DNA from: Primorskyibacter sedentarius
GTDB taxonomy: Bacteria > Pseudomonadota > Alphaproteobacteria > Rhodobacterales > Rhodobacteraceae
NCBI RefSeq assembly: GCF_004342065.1
Contig: NZ_SLZU01000010.1
Location: 102,220-166,219, forward strand
Length of the DNA: 64,000 bases
Direction: 5' to 3'
Position numbers and translations under genes: made by a program. Positions 56,111 to 63,952 of the stretch are shown piece by piece. Within the stretch, counting starts at the first letter, position 1. Each line of letters begins with the position of its first letter. The notes under the pieces were generated by a model. That model had not been told where the DNA came from, did no database searches, and saw nothing but the letters and a program-made list of their open reading frames with translations.

Positions 56111-56830
56111 GTGAACCTGTCCAACCGTTTCGGAGAGAGCCTGCGCGGATGGTCGCCCCCTGACAGGCCGGGACGCAGCCAGATGCAGGGCCGGTTTTGC
56201 CTGCTTGAACCGCTTGGTGCCGACCGGCACGCCGCGCTGCTATTCGATGCCTATGCGGGCCACGATGCGGTCTGGGATTACCTGCCTTACGGCCCTTTCC
56301 CCTCCGCCGCGCCCTATGAACGCTGGGTTCGCGCGGTGCAGGATCAGGAAGATCCGATGTTCTTCGCCATTTACGACAAGGATGCGACGTCCTGGGGCGG
56401 CGTGGCCAGCTATCTGCGCATCGCGCCTGAAGCCGGCTCAATAGAGGTCGGCCACATCAATCTTGCCCCCAGGCTGCAAGCCACGCGTGCGGCGACAGAA
56501 GCGATGTATCTGATGATGCGATGGGCTTTTGACGCCGGGTATCGTCGGTACGAATGGAAATGCGACGCGCTGAACATCCCCTCAAGGCGCGCGGCGCAGC
56601 GGCTGGGTTTCAGTTACGAGGGCATCTTCAGACAGGCCACCGTGGTCAAGGGGCGCAATCGTGACACCGCCTGGTTCGCTGTGATCGACAAGGAATGGCC
56701 GGGACTACAGTCCGCGTTCGAGACCTGGCTGGATCCGCGCAATTTTGATGCAGGTGGCAGGCAGAAGCAGTCGCTCAGCGATCTGACGGCGCCTGTGCGG
56801 GTTTCTGCCGACCCGGCACTGGGCGGCTGA
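56111..56830 (+). CDS. GNAT family N-acetyltransferase (RimJ/RimL-like)
   Basis: A 239-residue protein. The N-terminus binds the substrate side (FGESLRGWSPPDRPGRSQMQG), and the GNAT core has GGVASYLRIAPEAGSIEVGH, the acetyl-CoA region APRLQATRAATEAMYLMMRW and the conserved NIPSRRAAQRLGFSYEGIFR motif. I chose GTG 56111, because AGGAGG lies 5 bp upstream and the frame further upstream is not conserved. Length is slightly longer than RimL. The acceptor is unknown; many of this group acetylate ribosomal proteins or amino sugars. It lies 132 bp after the DUF1501 gene. Confidence 0.87.
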   Translation: MNLSNRFGESLRGWSPPDRPGRSQMQGRFCLLEPLGADRHAALLFDAYAGHDAVWDYLPYGPFPSAAPYERWVRAVQDQEDPMFFAIYDKDATSWGGVASYLRIAPEAGSIEVGHINLAPRLQATRAATEAMYLMMRWAFDAGYRRYEWKCDALNIPSRRAAQRLGFSYEGIFRQATVVKGRNRDTAWFAVIDKEWPGLQSAFETWLDPRNFDAGGRQKQSLSDLTAPVRVSADPALGG

Positions 56831-57547
56831 TCAGATCGCAACCTTCTCTGCAAGTCGGTCCTGAACCATTCCGGCAAGCGACGCCGCGAGGGAATGGACA
56901 GGCAAGCCCTTGTCGCGCGATTCGGACAACGCAATCGCCGCCTCCATGAGGGTCGAATCCCCCGCACTGCGCGCGACGCCAGAAAGAAACTGAACGACAT
57001 AGGCGACTGTCCGGTCATCCAGCGCGTCTGTCAGCACATCCGCCGCATGGGCCATGTCGTCACGATAGGCGACCGGATCGGGAACAATGACCTCTTGCGA
57101 AACGCTCCGGGGGCCCAAGGGTCTGCGATCATGAGGCAAGCGCGACAGAATCGCTGTTTGAAACACTTCGAGATTGCTGAGCGGTTTGGCAAGAAAACCG
57201 TCGGCGCCGGCAGAGAACGCCTCGGTTTCAGTGAAGTCGTCGCCACTTGTCGCCAGGATGACTTCGACACGCGGAACCCCGCCCGACATCTCCGCGATCA
57301 AGTCGGCACCGGACCCATCCGGCAGCCCCATATCCACAACGGCCACGGTAGGGCGATAGACCTGCAGATGACGGCGCGCGGATTTCAGGCAATCGGCACG
57401 GCGCAAACGCGCCCCGCTGCGCAGGCACATCAGACGCAAGGCTTCACAAGCATAGCGACTGTCTTCGACCACAAGCACCGTCAGGCCAAGCAATGGCCGG
57501 TTGGCAGTGGGCAGGCGGGTCAGGCCGATATGGTCCAGATCATCCAT
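56831..57547 (-). CDS. Orphan response regulator with unknown C-terminal domain
   Basis: A 238-residue protein whose N-terminal receiver domain shows the acidic pair in VLVVEDSRYA, phosphoacceptor D72 in VAVVDMGLPDGSG, T100 in ILATSGDD and K121 in FLAKPLS. All phosphorylation residues are present. The C-terminal 110 residues are helical (DDMAHAADVLTDALDDRTVA; VHSLAASLAGMVQDRLAEK) and match no output domain that I recognise. ATG 57547 is preceded by AAAGGAGG. No kinase is adjacent. It could act by protein-protein contact, as in single-domain regulators of the general stress response or motility. Confidence 0.82.
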   Translation of the reverse strand: MDDLDHIGLTRLPTANRPLLGLTVLVVEDSRYACEALRLMCLRSGARLRRADCLKSARRHLQVYRPTVAVVDMGLPDGSGADLIAEMSGGVPRVEVILATSGDDFTETEAFSAGADGFLAKPLSNLEVFQTAILSRLPHDRRPLGPRSVSQEVIVPDPVAYRDDMAHAADVLTDALDDRTVAYVVQFLSGVARSAGDSTLMEAAIALSESRDKGLPVHSLAASLAGMVQDRLAEKVAI

Positions 57548-57676
57548 GGCAACCTCCTTTACGGACCGGGCCACCTTGACTCGAACAGCCCTAACGAGCG
57601 GTTAATGGACGCAGACCGCTTGCGCGATACCGTTGCAGCCATGCATAAGCTGCCAAACATCCAAGGAGTTTACACC

Positions 57677-58081
57677 ATGATCGGTCGTCTCAATCACGTT
57701 GCCATTGCCGTTCCGGATCTGGAGGCCGCCAGCGAGCAATATCGCTCTGCCCTTGGCGCCAAGGTGGGTGAACCGCAGGATGAACCGGACCATGGCGTCA
57801 CGGTCGTCTTCATCGAATTGCCCAATACCAAGATCGAACTGCTCTACCCCCTGGGTGACGACAGCCCGATCAACGGCTTTCTGGAAAAGAACCCTTCGGG
57901 CGGCATTCATCACGTCTGCTACGAGGTCGATGACATCCTTGCCGCGCGCGATCATCTGAAAGCAACCGGCGCTCGTGTTCTGGGGTCCGGGGACCCCAAG
58001 ATCGGTGCTCATGGAAAACCGGTTCTTTTCTTGCATCCCAAGGATTTCAACGGCTGCCTCGTCGAACTGGAACAGGTCTGA
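57677..58081 (+). CDS. mce: Methylmalonyl-CoA epimerase
   Basis: A 134-residue VOC-fold enzyme that interconverts (S)- and (R)-methylmalonyl-CoA. It has GRLNHVAIAVPDLEAASEQY at the start with the first metal histidine, PNTKIELLYPLG with the acid ligand, the second histidine in GGIHHVCYEVDDI, and PKDFNGCLVELEQV with the last glutamate. Length is typical. ATG 57677 is preceded by AAGGAG at a good distance. DUF1467 follows 18 bp after it. Together with meaB it indicates a complete methylmalonyl-CoA branch. Confidence 0.95.
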   Translation: MIGRLNHVAIAVPDLEAASEQYRSALGAKVGEPQDEPDHGVTVVFIELPNTKIELLYPLGDDSPINGFLEKNPSGGIHHVCYEVDDILAARDHLKATGARVLGSGDPKIGAHGKPVLFLHPKDFNGCLVELEQV

Positions 58082-58099
58082 GCCGCAGGAGCGTTTCGC

Positions 58100-58396
58100 A
58101 TGTCCATCACCTCTGCCATCGTTCTTTTTGCCGTTCTGTGGTTCTTGTGCTTCCTGATCATCATCCCGCTGCGCCTTCAGACTCAGGGGGATGTGAACAA
58201 GATCGTGCCCGGCACCCATGCAGGCGCGCCAGAGCATCACGGGCTGAAGAAGAAGGCCTGGATCACCACAGGGATCGCCGCGGTCTTGTGGTGCATTATC
58301 GCGGGGATCATCTTTTCCGGTCTGATCACCGTGCGCGATATCGACATGTTCAACCGGATGGGACCCGCGCCTGTAACCGATGGAACAGGTGGGTAA
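58100..58396 (+). CDS. DUF1467 family small membrane protein
   Basis: A 98-residue protein with two transmembrane helices (SAIVLFAVLWFLCFLIIIPL; WITTGIAAVLWCIIAGIIFS) separated by a conserved loop with QTQGDVNKIVPGTHAGAPEH. This is the DUF1467 pattern, present in nearly all Rhodobacteraceae directly after methylmalonyl-CoA epimerase. The function is unknown. Its last 47 bp overlap the 3' end of the EI24 gene on the other strand. Confidence 0.9.
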   Translation: MSITSAIVLFAVLWFLCFLIIIPLRLQTQGDVNKIVPGTHAGAPEHHGLKKKAWITTGIAAVLWCIIAGIIFSGLITVRDIDMFNRMGPAPVTDGTGG

Positions 58397-59048
58397 AGGT
58401 CGCCGCGCCAAGGATCGGGATCACAAGGTTCACCAGCGGCACCGATAGCGGCATTGCCATCAGGATGCCTGCCAGCCAGATCGTTCCCATATTGCGGCTG
58501 CGCAGGCGCTTTGCCTCGGCCCGGCCAACGCGGCGGATGGCGGCGAGCGTGTAATATTCACGCCCCAGAAGAAATCCGTTCACGCCCCAGAAGATGAACA
58601 ACCACGCGGGCAGGAATATCAGCCCCAGTATCAGCGCCACGATATTGGCAAGGATCAGCACGCCAAGAAAGTTGACAGTGTCGCGCACCGCATCACCGAA
58701 GGGGACAGGAGTTGCGGGTGGAAGCTGCGGGTAATGCTTGTCCTCCACCGCCTGGGCCACGTCATCCAGAAACATCGATGTGATGGCAGAGGCGACCGGG
58801 ACCATCAGGAAGACGGACAAAAGCAGCATCAGCCCGATTGCGGCCCAGCTGGCAAAGTCGTCAAGCGCGGTGATCTCTCGCCCGAACAGCGTGACCCCTT
58901 CGGGAATGATGCCGTCGAGTAGCCACAGAAACCCCGCCGTCGCACCGACAAGCAGCGCAATCGTCAAGCCGACACCAAGGATCAGAACTTTGCGAAAACG
59001 GGCATCACCAAGTTGCCCGATCGCTGCCAGAAAAGATGATAGGATCAT
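58350..59048 (-). CDS. EI24 domain-containing (CysZ-like) membrane protein
   Basis: A 232-residue integral membrane protein with about four to six helices (KVLILGVGLTIALLVGATAG, AAIGLMLLLSVFLMVPVAS, TVNFLGVLILANIVALILGL) and the conserved WLFIFWGVNGFLLGREYYTLA block. CysZ relatives move sulfate across the membrane, but this subgroup is not proven to do so. The start MILSSFLAAIG at 59048 overlaps the nitroreductase stop (ATGA), so the two genes are coupled. The 3' end converges with DUF1467. Confidence 0.88.
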   Translation of the reverse strand: MILSSFLAAIGQLGDARFRKVLILGVGLTIALLVGATAGFLWLLDGIIPEGVTLFGREITALDDFASWAAIGLMLLLSVFLMVPVASAITSMFLDDVAQAVEDKHYPQLPPATPVPFGDAVRDTVNFLGVLILANIVALILGLIFLPAWLFIFWGVNGFLLGREYYTLAAIRRVGRAEAKRLRSRNMGTIWLAGILMAMPLSVPLVNLVIPILGAATFTHLFHRLQARVPSG

Positions 59049-59623
59049 TCCGAAACCCAATCCGTCACGGCGTCGATTTCAGGACGCGGACGTTCCGGCG
59101 GGGTTGTGGTCTCGGTGCCGATATGGATGAAGCCCGCGACCCGCTCATGCGAGGTGAGGCCCAAAGCCTTCTCCATGAACCCGCGATCATGGGCGACCCA
59201 GCCGCTCAGCCAGTTCGCGCCCCAACCGCTTGCCAATGCGGCGTTCAGCAGGGCAAGACAGACGGCCCCAGCGGAATAGGTCTGTTCCAGCATCGGCACC
59301 TTTTCGACGCCGCGCTCCACCTGCACCACCGCGACGCATAGCGGGCTGTCGGCAAATTGCGCCCGCCCCTTGCCGATCTGCGTCTCGTCAAGGCCAAGCG
59401 CCTGTCCCCTTTGCTCTGCGACGCCCGCAAGCCGCTGCAAGGCCGCCCCCTGAAGCACGATGAAACGCCACGGTTCCAGCTTTCCGTGATCGGGCGTGCG
59501 TGCCGCCGCGGTGAGGATGGGTTCCAGGGCGTCTCGATCAGGGCCTGGGCCTGTCAGCGTCTTGGCCGGGCGCGACCGCCTGTTCAGCAGGAACTCCATC
59601 GCGGAAGGGTTGGGTGCGGGCAT
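59045..59623 (-). CDS. Nitroreductase family protein
   Basis: A 192-residue FMN enzyme. It starts with an FLLNRRSRPAKTLTGPGPD arginine-rich FMN site, has RTPDHGKLEPWRFIV (a conserved YdjA-type loop), and GAVCLALLNAALASGWGANW near the C-terminal half. These features match the small YdjA group, which lacks the extra helices of the bigger enzymes. It reduces nitro or quinone compounds with NAD(P)H; the physiological substrate is unknown. It precedes the EI24 gene in an operon. Confidence 0.92.
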   Translation of the reverse strand: MPAPNPSAMEFLLNRRSRPAKTLTGPGPDRDALEPILTAAARTPDHGKLEPWRFIVLQGAALQRLAGVAEQRGQALGLDETQIGKGRAQFADSPLCVAVVQVERGVEKVPMLEQTYSAGAVCLALLNAALASGWGANWLSGWVAHDRGFMEKALGLTSHERVAGFIHIGTETTTPPERPRPEIDAVTDWVSE

Positions 59624-59763
59624 CGGCTGTCTCCTGTTCTTGCAGCCCCTATGTCTGACGCCCGGACAGGGGTTTCAAGGGCAGATACAGCCTGCCCGGA
59701 GCCTTCGCGGCGAAAAGGTGGGGTCTGCTTGGCAGGGAAGTGGCCTCATGCTAGGCGGACAGA

Positions 59764-60021
59764 ATGGCCCTGATCGACCTTACCCACCTTGCAACACCGG
59801 GCGCACGAATCGCGGTTCGGGTGACGCCAAAGGCATCGCGTGACCGGATCATCGAAGAGAACGGCAACCTGCGCGTCTACGTGACAACGGCGCCGGAGAA
59901 CGGCAAAGCGAATGCCGCCGTGCAGCGCCTTCTTGCCAAGGCAATGGGGATCGCCAAGTCCCGCCTTAAATTGCTGCGGGGCGACACGTCGCGCGACAAA
60001 CTGTTCGAAGTGGACCCCTAG
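59764..60021 (+). CDS. DUF167 (YggU) family protein
   Basis: An 85-residue protein with the DUF167 pattern: IAVRVTPKASRDRIIEENGN, then VYVTTAPENGKANAAVQRLLAKA, given here by its ends (residues about 40-62), and SRLKLLRGDTSRDKLFEV. The fold is known from E. coli YggU, but the function is not. Length is normal. It is separate from its neighbours, which run in the opposite sense or belong to other units. Confidence 0.92.
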   Translation: MALIDLTHLATPGARIAVRVTPKASRDRIIEENGNLRVYVTTAPENGKANAAVQRLLAKAMGIAKSRLKLLRGDTSRDKLFEVDP

Positions 60022-60058
60022 CGCAGGACCAAGTGGTCAGAGCGGCAGCAGACGGATG

Positions 60059-60292
60059 TCAGGGCTTGGTGCGCGAATAAACCCCTTCGGGAAGCGATAT
60101 CGCCGCTGCAAGGTCCCGCATCTGAGAGATCGACAAGGTGATCTTGTTGACCCTGTCGGTGCGCGGGTCATATTGCTCGACCGTTATGCATTCCTCGAAA
60201 TTGTTGACGATAACGTCCTCCTGCAAGGGCGCTTCGCCTTCATCTACCAAGGTGACGACCGTCGCGTCGAATTCGTGCTCGATACTGAACAT
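60059..60292 (-). CDS. Conserved hypothetical protein, 77 residues
   Basis: A small acidic protein (MFSIEHEFDATVVTLVDEGE). It contains an ITLSISQMRDLAAAISLPEG stretch that recurs in Rhodobacteraceae homologues as I remember them. No cysteine cluster, signal peptide or catalytic motif is visible apart from one cysteine in NFEECITVEQ. It is flanked by DUF167 and an M48 lipoprotein, which run on the other strand. The function is unknown. I favour a real gene because the codon use and reading frame are in line with its neighbours. Confidence 0.65.
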   Translation of the reverse strand: MFSIEHEFDATVVTLVDEGEAPLQEDVIVNNFEECITVEQYDPRTDRVNKITLSISQMRDLAAAISLPEGVYSRTKP

Positions 60293-60460
60293 GAATACAG
60301 CCTATCGCCGCGAGGGCAGCCCATGCAAGAGATGGTTGGCGAAAAAAACACCCATACAAGAACTGTTTACCGCCTTGCGCGGCCGGCCCTTGTATTGCGC
60401 GTTCTGGCGGGCCAAACTGTGCGTTCATGTTTCAGGCCCCTAGCCATTTCAGGACGTCGC

Positions 60461-61180
60461 ATGCGTTGGTTACTGCCCATCCTCTTCCTTGCCCTCGCCG
60501 GTTGCGAGGTCGTGCCGACCTCGACGCCCGCGCCACAGCATCCCTCGGGCCAGACAGCGCAAACAAGCGATTCCGATCGCCGCCAACGTGCAGAAATCGC
60601 TGCGAAACAATTCGTAAATGTCGTCGAGACGGTCGAACCTGTTGCCGAAGCGGAATGCCGTCGCCGCACCAGCGGTGCGAATTGCGATTTCCTGATCGTC
60701 GTGGATAACCGCCCGAACCAGCCGCCGAACGCTTTTCAGACGGTGGATAAATTCGGCCGACCTGTCGTGGCCTTCAATCTCGCGCTGATTGCCAGCGTGC
60801 AGAATGCCGACGAACTGGCCTTTGTCATGGGTCACGAGACCGCGCATCATATCCTTGGCCATCTGGAACGCACGCGCAGTAACGCAATCGCCGGGGCTGT
60901 GATCCTGTCAGGCCTCGCCAGCCTGTCGGGCGCCAATGCCGAGGGCATCCGCAACGCAGAAGAGCTGGGTGCCGCGGTGGGCGCGCGCAGCTATTCCAAG
61001 GATTTCGAGCTTGAAGCGGACGCGCTTGGCACTGTCATCACTGAACGTGCCGGGTTCAATGCGGTTCGGGGTGCCGCCTTCTTCACCCGCATCCCCGACC
61101 CCGGAAACCGCTTTCTTGGCAGCCACCCGCCAAATTCCGCGCGGATCGAGATTGTTCGGCGCACCGCAGCACGGCTGTGA
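60461..61180 (+). CDS. M48 family metalloprotease, lipoprotein
   Basis: A 239-residue exported protease. A lipobox (LALAGC, Cys 15) ends a short signal peptide, so the protein should be membrane-anchored. The zinc site HETAH is in ADELAFVMGHETAHHILGHL near residue 130, and the third ligand glutamate is in FELEADALGTVITERAGF. It resembles the BepA/LoiP type, without the C-terminal TPR domain of BepA. Such enzymes trim misfolded outer-membrane proteins. ATG 60461 is chosen because it begins the signal peptide; the upstream open frame lies over another gene. Confidence 0.92.
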   Translation: MRWLLPILFLALAGCEVVPTSTPAPQHPSGQTAQTSDSDRRQRAEIAAKQFVNVVETVEPVAEAECRRRTSGANCDFLIVVDNRPNQPPNAFQTVDKFGRPVVAFNLALIASVQNADELAFVMGHETAHHILGHLERTRSNAIAGAVILSGLASLSGANAEGIRNAEELGAAVGARSYSKDFELEADALGTVITERAGFNAVRGAAFFTRIPDPGNRFLGSHPPNSARIEIVRRTAARL

Positions 61181-61190
61181 CCAGGCCGGA

Positions 61191-61204
61191 TTGACCTGCA
61201 TCAA
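61191..61204 (+). promoter_or_regulatory. FNR/FnrL-like binding site upstream of the DUF6455 genes
   Basis: TTGACCTGCATCAA matches the FNR box TTGAT-N4-ATCAA with one mismatch. It lies 60 bp upstream of the first DUF6455 start. A TTAGCT element at 61225-61230 is roughly where the -10 of a class II FNR-activated promoter would sit (about 42 bp from the box centre to the start site). Confidence 0.55.
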
Positions 61205-61264
61205 AGCGCGCCCCCTGCGAGCTGTTAGCTTTTAGCCATCGTTTGCATCGAAACGGGGGCCAAA

Positions 61265-61536
61265 ATGCTGAACCGAACCACGCTGAAGCGCCATGCAAGA
61301 CTGGTAGACGAGGTGGCAGGCAAGCTGGGGCTTGATCTTTGGGGCTTGATCTTGAGGACTCCGCCCTGTCCGGCAATCTCAGCATCGGTGCGATCGAGGA
61401 TGCAGTCCTGCGTTGCGCCAACTGCTCTGACCCCGGTGGCTGTGAACGCTGGCTTGCGTCGACAACAGGGATGGCTGACGAAGCGCCCGATTTCTGCCGC
61501 AACACCGAGCTTTTTCACGAGTTGAAAACCATTTGA
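61265..61536 (+). pseudogene. DUF6455 protein gene disrupted by a 14-bp tandem duplication
   Basis: The frame starts at ATG 61265 (MLNRTTLKRHARLVDEVAGK) and runs as far as KLGLDL, after which a perfect 14-bp duplication (TGGGGCTTGATCTT at 61326-61339 and 61340-61353) shifts the frame. Without one copy the gene is 85 codons long, joins to GLDLEDSALSGNLSIGAIED, and has C46, C49, C55 and C73, matching the C-x2-C-x5-C-x17-C pattern of the next two genes. As given, translation from 61265 reads 86 residues of shifted sequence. A TTG at 61339 could restart the C-terminal half. The frameshift could also be an assembly artefact. Confidence 0.8.
61326..61353 (+). repeat. Perfect 14-bp tandem duplication causing a frameshift
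   Basis: Two adjacent copies of TGGGGCTTGATCTT. The length is not a multiple of three, so the second copy shifts the reading frame of the first DUF6455 gene. It is the type of event produced by replication slippage. Confidence 0.9.
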
Positions 61537-61559
61537 CCCCGTTTCCGGGAGGATTCCAG

Positions 61560-61838
61560 ATGCACCGACTTGGCGACCGAAACGCGCATTACTGGCTCGC
61601 ACTGCGCATGGCCAAAGCCACGGGCGCCGACTTGACGGGCGCTGTGGAGGCGCACGCGCTGGAGCAGGCGGATTGGGCGACGATGGTCGAACGTTGCCGC
61701 GCCTGCACCTGGGCCGAAGGCTGCCAGCGATGGCTGTCAGACCCCGAGAACGCCCAAGCATCCGTGCCGGTCGACTGTGCGAATCAAGACAGGTTCAGCG
61801 CGCTGTCTGCCTTGCGCAAAGCAACCCCCGAGGCCTGA
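61560..61838 (+). CDS. DUF6455 family protein (second of three)
   Basis: A 92-residue soluble protein. A helical N-terminal part (NAHYWLALRMAKATGADLTG) is followed by the cysteine region VERCRACTWAEGCQRWLSDP, with C46, C49, C55 and C73. The spacing C-x2-C-x5-C-x17-C is identical to both neighbours. Four cysteines in this layout could bind zinc or an iron-sulfur cluster, but this is untested. GGAGGA precedes the ATG at 61560. It is 24 bp after the broken copy and 4 bp before the third copy, so the three form an operon. Confidence 0.85.
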   Translation: MHRLGDRNAHYWLALRMAKATGADLTGAVEAHALEQADWATMVERCRACTWAEGCQRWLSDPENAQASVPVDCANQDRFSALSALRKATPEA

Positions 61839-61842
61839 GTAG

Positions 61843-62106
61843 ATGACCGCTGTCTTTTCCCGCCACTTCTGGATTACCCGCGGCGTTGCGCGCAGCATGG
61901 GGCTGGATCTGGGCAAGGCCGTGGATACCGGGGCGCTGAGTGTCGACCGGTACGAAGAAATGGTCACACGCTGCGCCAACTGCGCCTTGGTCGAAAATTG
62001 CATCGAATGGCTGGCCCGCCCGCAAAACCACGCCAGCACCCCGCCACCGGGATGCGCCATTTCTGAAAGTCTTGTCAGGCTGTCACGGCTTCAGCGTCGG
62101 CGGTAA
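61843..62106 (+). CDS. DUF6455 family protein (third of three)
   Basis: An 87-residue protein (MTAVFSRHFWITRGVARSMG) with the same cysteine layout (C44, C47, C53, C71) in VTRCANCALVENCIEWLARP and the later cysteine. A basic C-terminus (RLSRLQRRR) is present. It begins 4 bp after the second copy. The three genes share little sequence beyond the cysteine region and the GLDL/GADL helix start, so the duplication is old. Function is unknown; a redox or metal-related role is suggested by the cysteines and the upstream FNR-like box. Confidence 0.85.
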   Translation: MTAVFSRHFWITRGVARSMGLDLGKAVDTGALSVDRYEEMVTRCANCALVENCIEWLARPQNHASTPPPGCAISESLVRLSRLQRRR

Positions 62107-62157
62107 AAAGGCAAGGGCACGGCCACCAAATAGGCACAGACCGCCCTTCCCTCGTGC

Positions 62158-63141
62158 TTAAGCCCGGATGTTGCGCGCCGAATCCTTGATGGCGTCGAAC
62201 TGGCCCGACGGACGGAAGCGCCACAGGTAATCAGGCAGCACCGCCTCCATGGACACAGGCTCGATCCCAAGCTCTGCAAAACCCTTGGCATCGTCGGCGA
62301 CAACATTGTCATAGGCAAGATTGCGCACCTGATCACGCGTCGCCACCGGGTTTTTGATCAGGCCAAGCGTGATCTTTTCAAGCATGTCGAACATCCATGC
62401 AATGATCCGGGCAAGGAAGAACGGAATGTTCAGGATCAATCGCCGTCTGTGAATCACTTGAAGCATCTGCTGCATCAGTTCGCGGAAAGAGCAGACATCG
62501 GGACCACCAAGTTCGTAAATGCCAGGCGCGGCCTTGCCTGTGACACCCATTACCGCCGCCCGTGCGATGTCATCGACATAGACCGGCTGGAATTTCGTGT
62601 CTGCGCCAATCACCGGCAGAATCGGACCAAACCGCGACATGCCGGCGAACCGGTTGAAAAACGCGTCCTCGCGGCCGAAGACAATCGACGGGCGCAGAAT
62701 GACGGCCTCCGGGAAGTGCGCCAGAACCGCGGCCTCGCCATCCGCCTTGCTGCGCGCGTATTGGCTGTCAGATTCCGCATCGGCCCCGATCGCAGAAATC
62801 TGGACCAAAGCACCCACGCCGTTTTCCGCAGCCAGACGTGCAACCCGTGCCGCCCCCTCATGCTGGACCGCCTGAAAGCTGTTCTTGCCGTCTTCTGCAA
62901 GAATACCAACGCAGTTGACGACCGCATCGGCTCCCTGCATCACGGCGGCAACGCTGGCATCGTCACGAATGTTGCAAAGCACCGGCTCTACCTGCCCGAC
63001 AACACCATAGGGTTTGACGAAGATGGCATCATTGGGGCGCCGTACCGCGACCCGAACCCGCCAACCTTCCTTGGCCAGCCGCAAGGCAATGTATCGGCCG
63101 ACGAAGCCGGATCCGCCGTAGATGGTCACGAGCTTGGTCAT
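62158..63141 (-). CDS. Complex I NDUFA9 subunit family protein (NAD(P)-binding)
   Basis: A 327-residue atypical short-chain dehydrogenase. The nucleotide motif is VTIYGGSGFVGRYIALRLAK, and AVVNCVGILAEDGKNSFQAV follows. AVILRPSIVFGREDAFFNRF is the typical block of the NDUFA9-like group. Such proteins bind NADPH and associate with respiratory complex I in mitochondria, and alphaproteobacterial homologues are thought to do so too. The start MTKLVTIYGG at 63141 is chosen over a longer frame that runs across the tRNA. It stands alone. Confidence 0.92.
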   Translation of the reverse strand: MTKLVTIYGGSGFVGRYIALRLAKEGWRVRVAVRRPNDAIFVKPYGVVGQVEPVLCNIRDDASVAAVMQGADAVVNCVGILAEDGKNSFQAVQHEGAARVARLAAENGVGALVQISAIGADAESDSQYARSKADGEAAVLAHFPEAVILRPSIVFGREDAFFNRFAGMSRFGPILPVIGADTKFQPVYVDDIARAAVMGVTGKAAPGIYELGGPDVCSFRELMQQMLQVIHRRRLILNIPFFLARIIAWMFDMLEKITLGLIKNPVATRDQVRNLAYDNVVADDAKGFAELGIEPVSMEAVLPDYLWRFRPSGQFDAIKDSARNIRA

Positions 63142-63244
63142 ATCGCTGGGCTCCCTGCGCTGCAATTCGCTTGTCTGAATAACGCCGAGTGTGCCCGCAG
63201 ACAAGGTGCCACGGTGCCGCGCGAAAATATCTTGAAAAACCTCG

Positions 63245-63273
63245 TTGACACCGACCTCCCGCAGGCTTAAACG
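63245..63273 (+). promoter_or_regulatory. Sigma-70 type promoter for tRNA-Leu
   Basis: TTGACA (63245-63250), a 17-bp spacer and TAAACG (63268-63273) lie 17 bp upstream of the tRNA 5' end. The -35 element is a perfect consensus. Confidence 0.65.
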
Positions 63274-63290
63274 CCTGCTCCACGACACCT

Positions 63291-63376
<86 letters not shown>

Positions 63377-63419
63377 TAGCATCCGCTAAGCATATGAAAC
63401 GCCTCAGCTTTATCTCTGG

Positions 63420-63944
63420 ATGGAGCAAGCGGAGAACAAAACTGCACCCCACTCATTTGTGAAGAACGGCGTCTATTACTTCATCAGGCGAGTCCCGAAG
63501 GATTTGCAGCATCACTACACGTCGCAAAAGATCTCTTACTCACTGCGCACCAGGTCAGCTGCAGTTGCCTCATCTCGTGCCATTCGGGCCGCACAAAAAC
63601 TTGATGAGTATTGGTATCACCTGAGGGTCAAAGACAGCGACCTTCCGGGAAAGCACATGCTACGGCTGGCGCAGAACACCAACAGCGCCCCCGGTGCCAA
63701 TGTCTTGGCGATTCCCAGCACGGAGACGCTCAAGCTGTCGGAAGCTGTCGCGGTCTATCTCCGGCTCAAAGGCCAAGGGCGCCCGGCGACCTTCCACAGG
63801 GCAGCCGAGCGTAGCTGTGGCTACGTGATCGACGTATGCGGCGACAGGGATATCACCGCTTACACAAAAGCAGATGCCAACGCCTTCCGCGATGACCTTA
63901 TCAAGGTAACCGCCCGATTTGGACCACCTGCCGCATTCGCTTAG
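63420..63944 (+). pseudogene. Truncated tyrosine-type integrase, DUF6538 N-terminus
   Basis: A 174-residue open frame beginning 43 bp after tRNA-Leu. Residues 10-60 (FVKNGVYYFIRRVPKDLQHH; SLRTRSAAVASSRAIRAAQKL) are the DUF6538 N-terminal region of phage-type integrases, followed by a core-binding part (LSEAVAVYLRLKGQGRPATF; ADANAFRDDL). The frame then runs into a short unrelated end (RFGPPAAFA) and a stop; the catalytic R-H-R-Y domain is missing. It is most likely a decayed integrase left at a tRNA attachment site. The rest of any element would lie beyond the window. Confidence 0.75.
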
Positions 63945-63952
63945 TAGATCTT

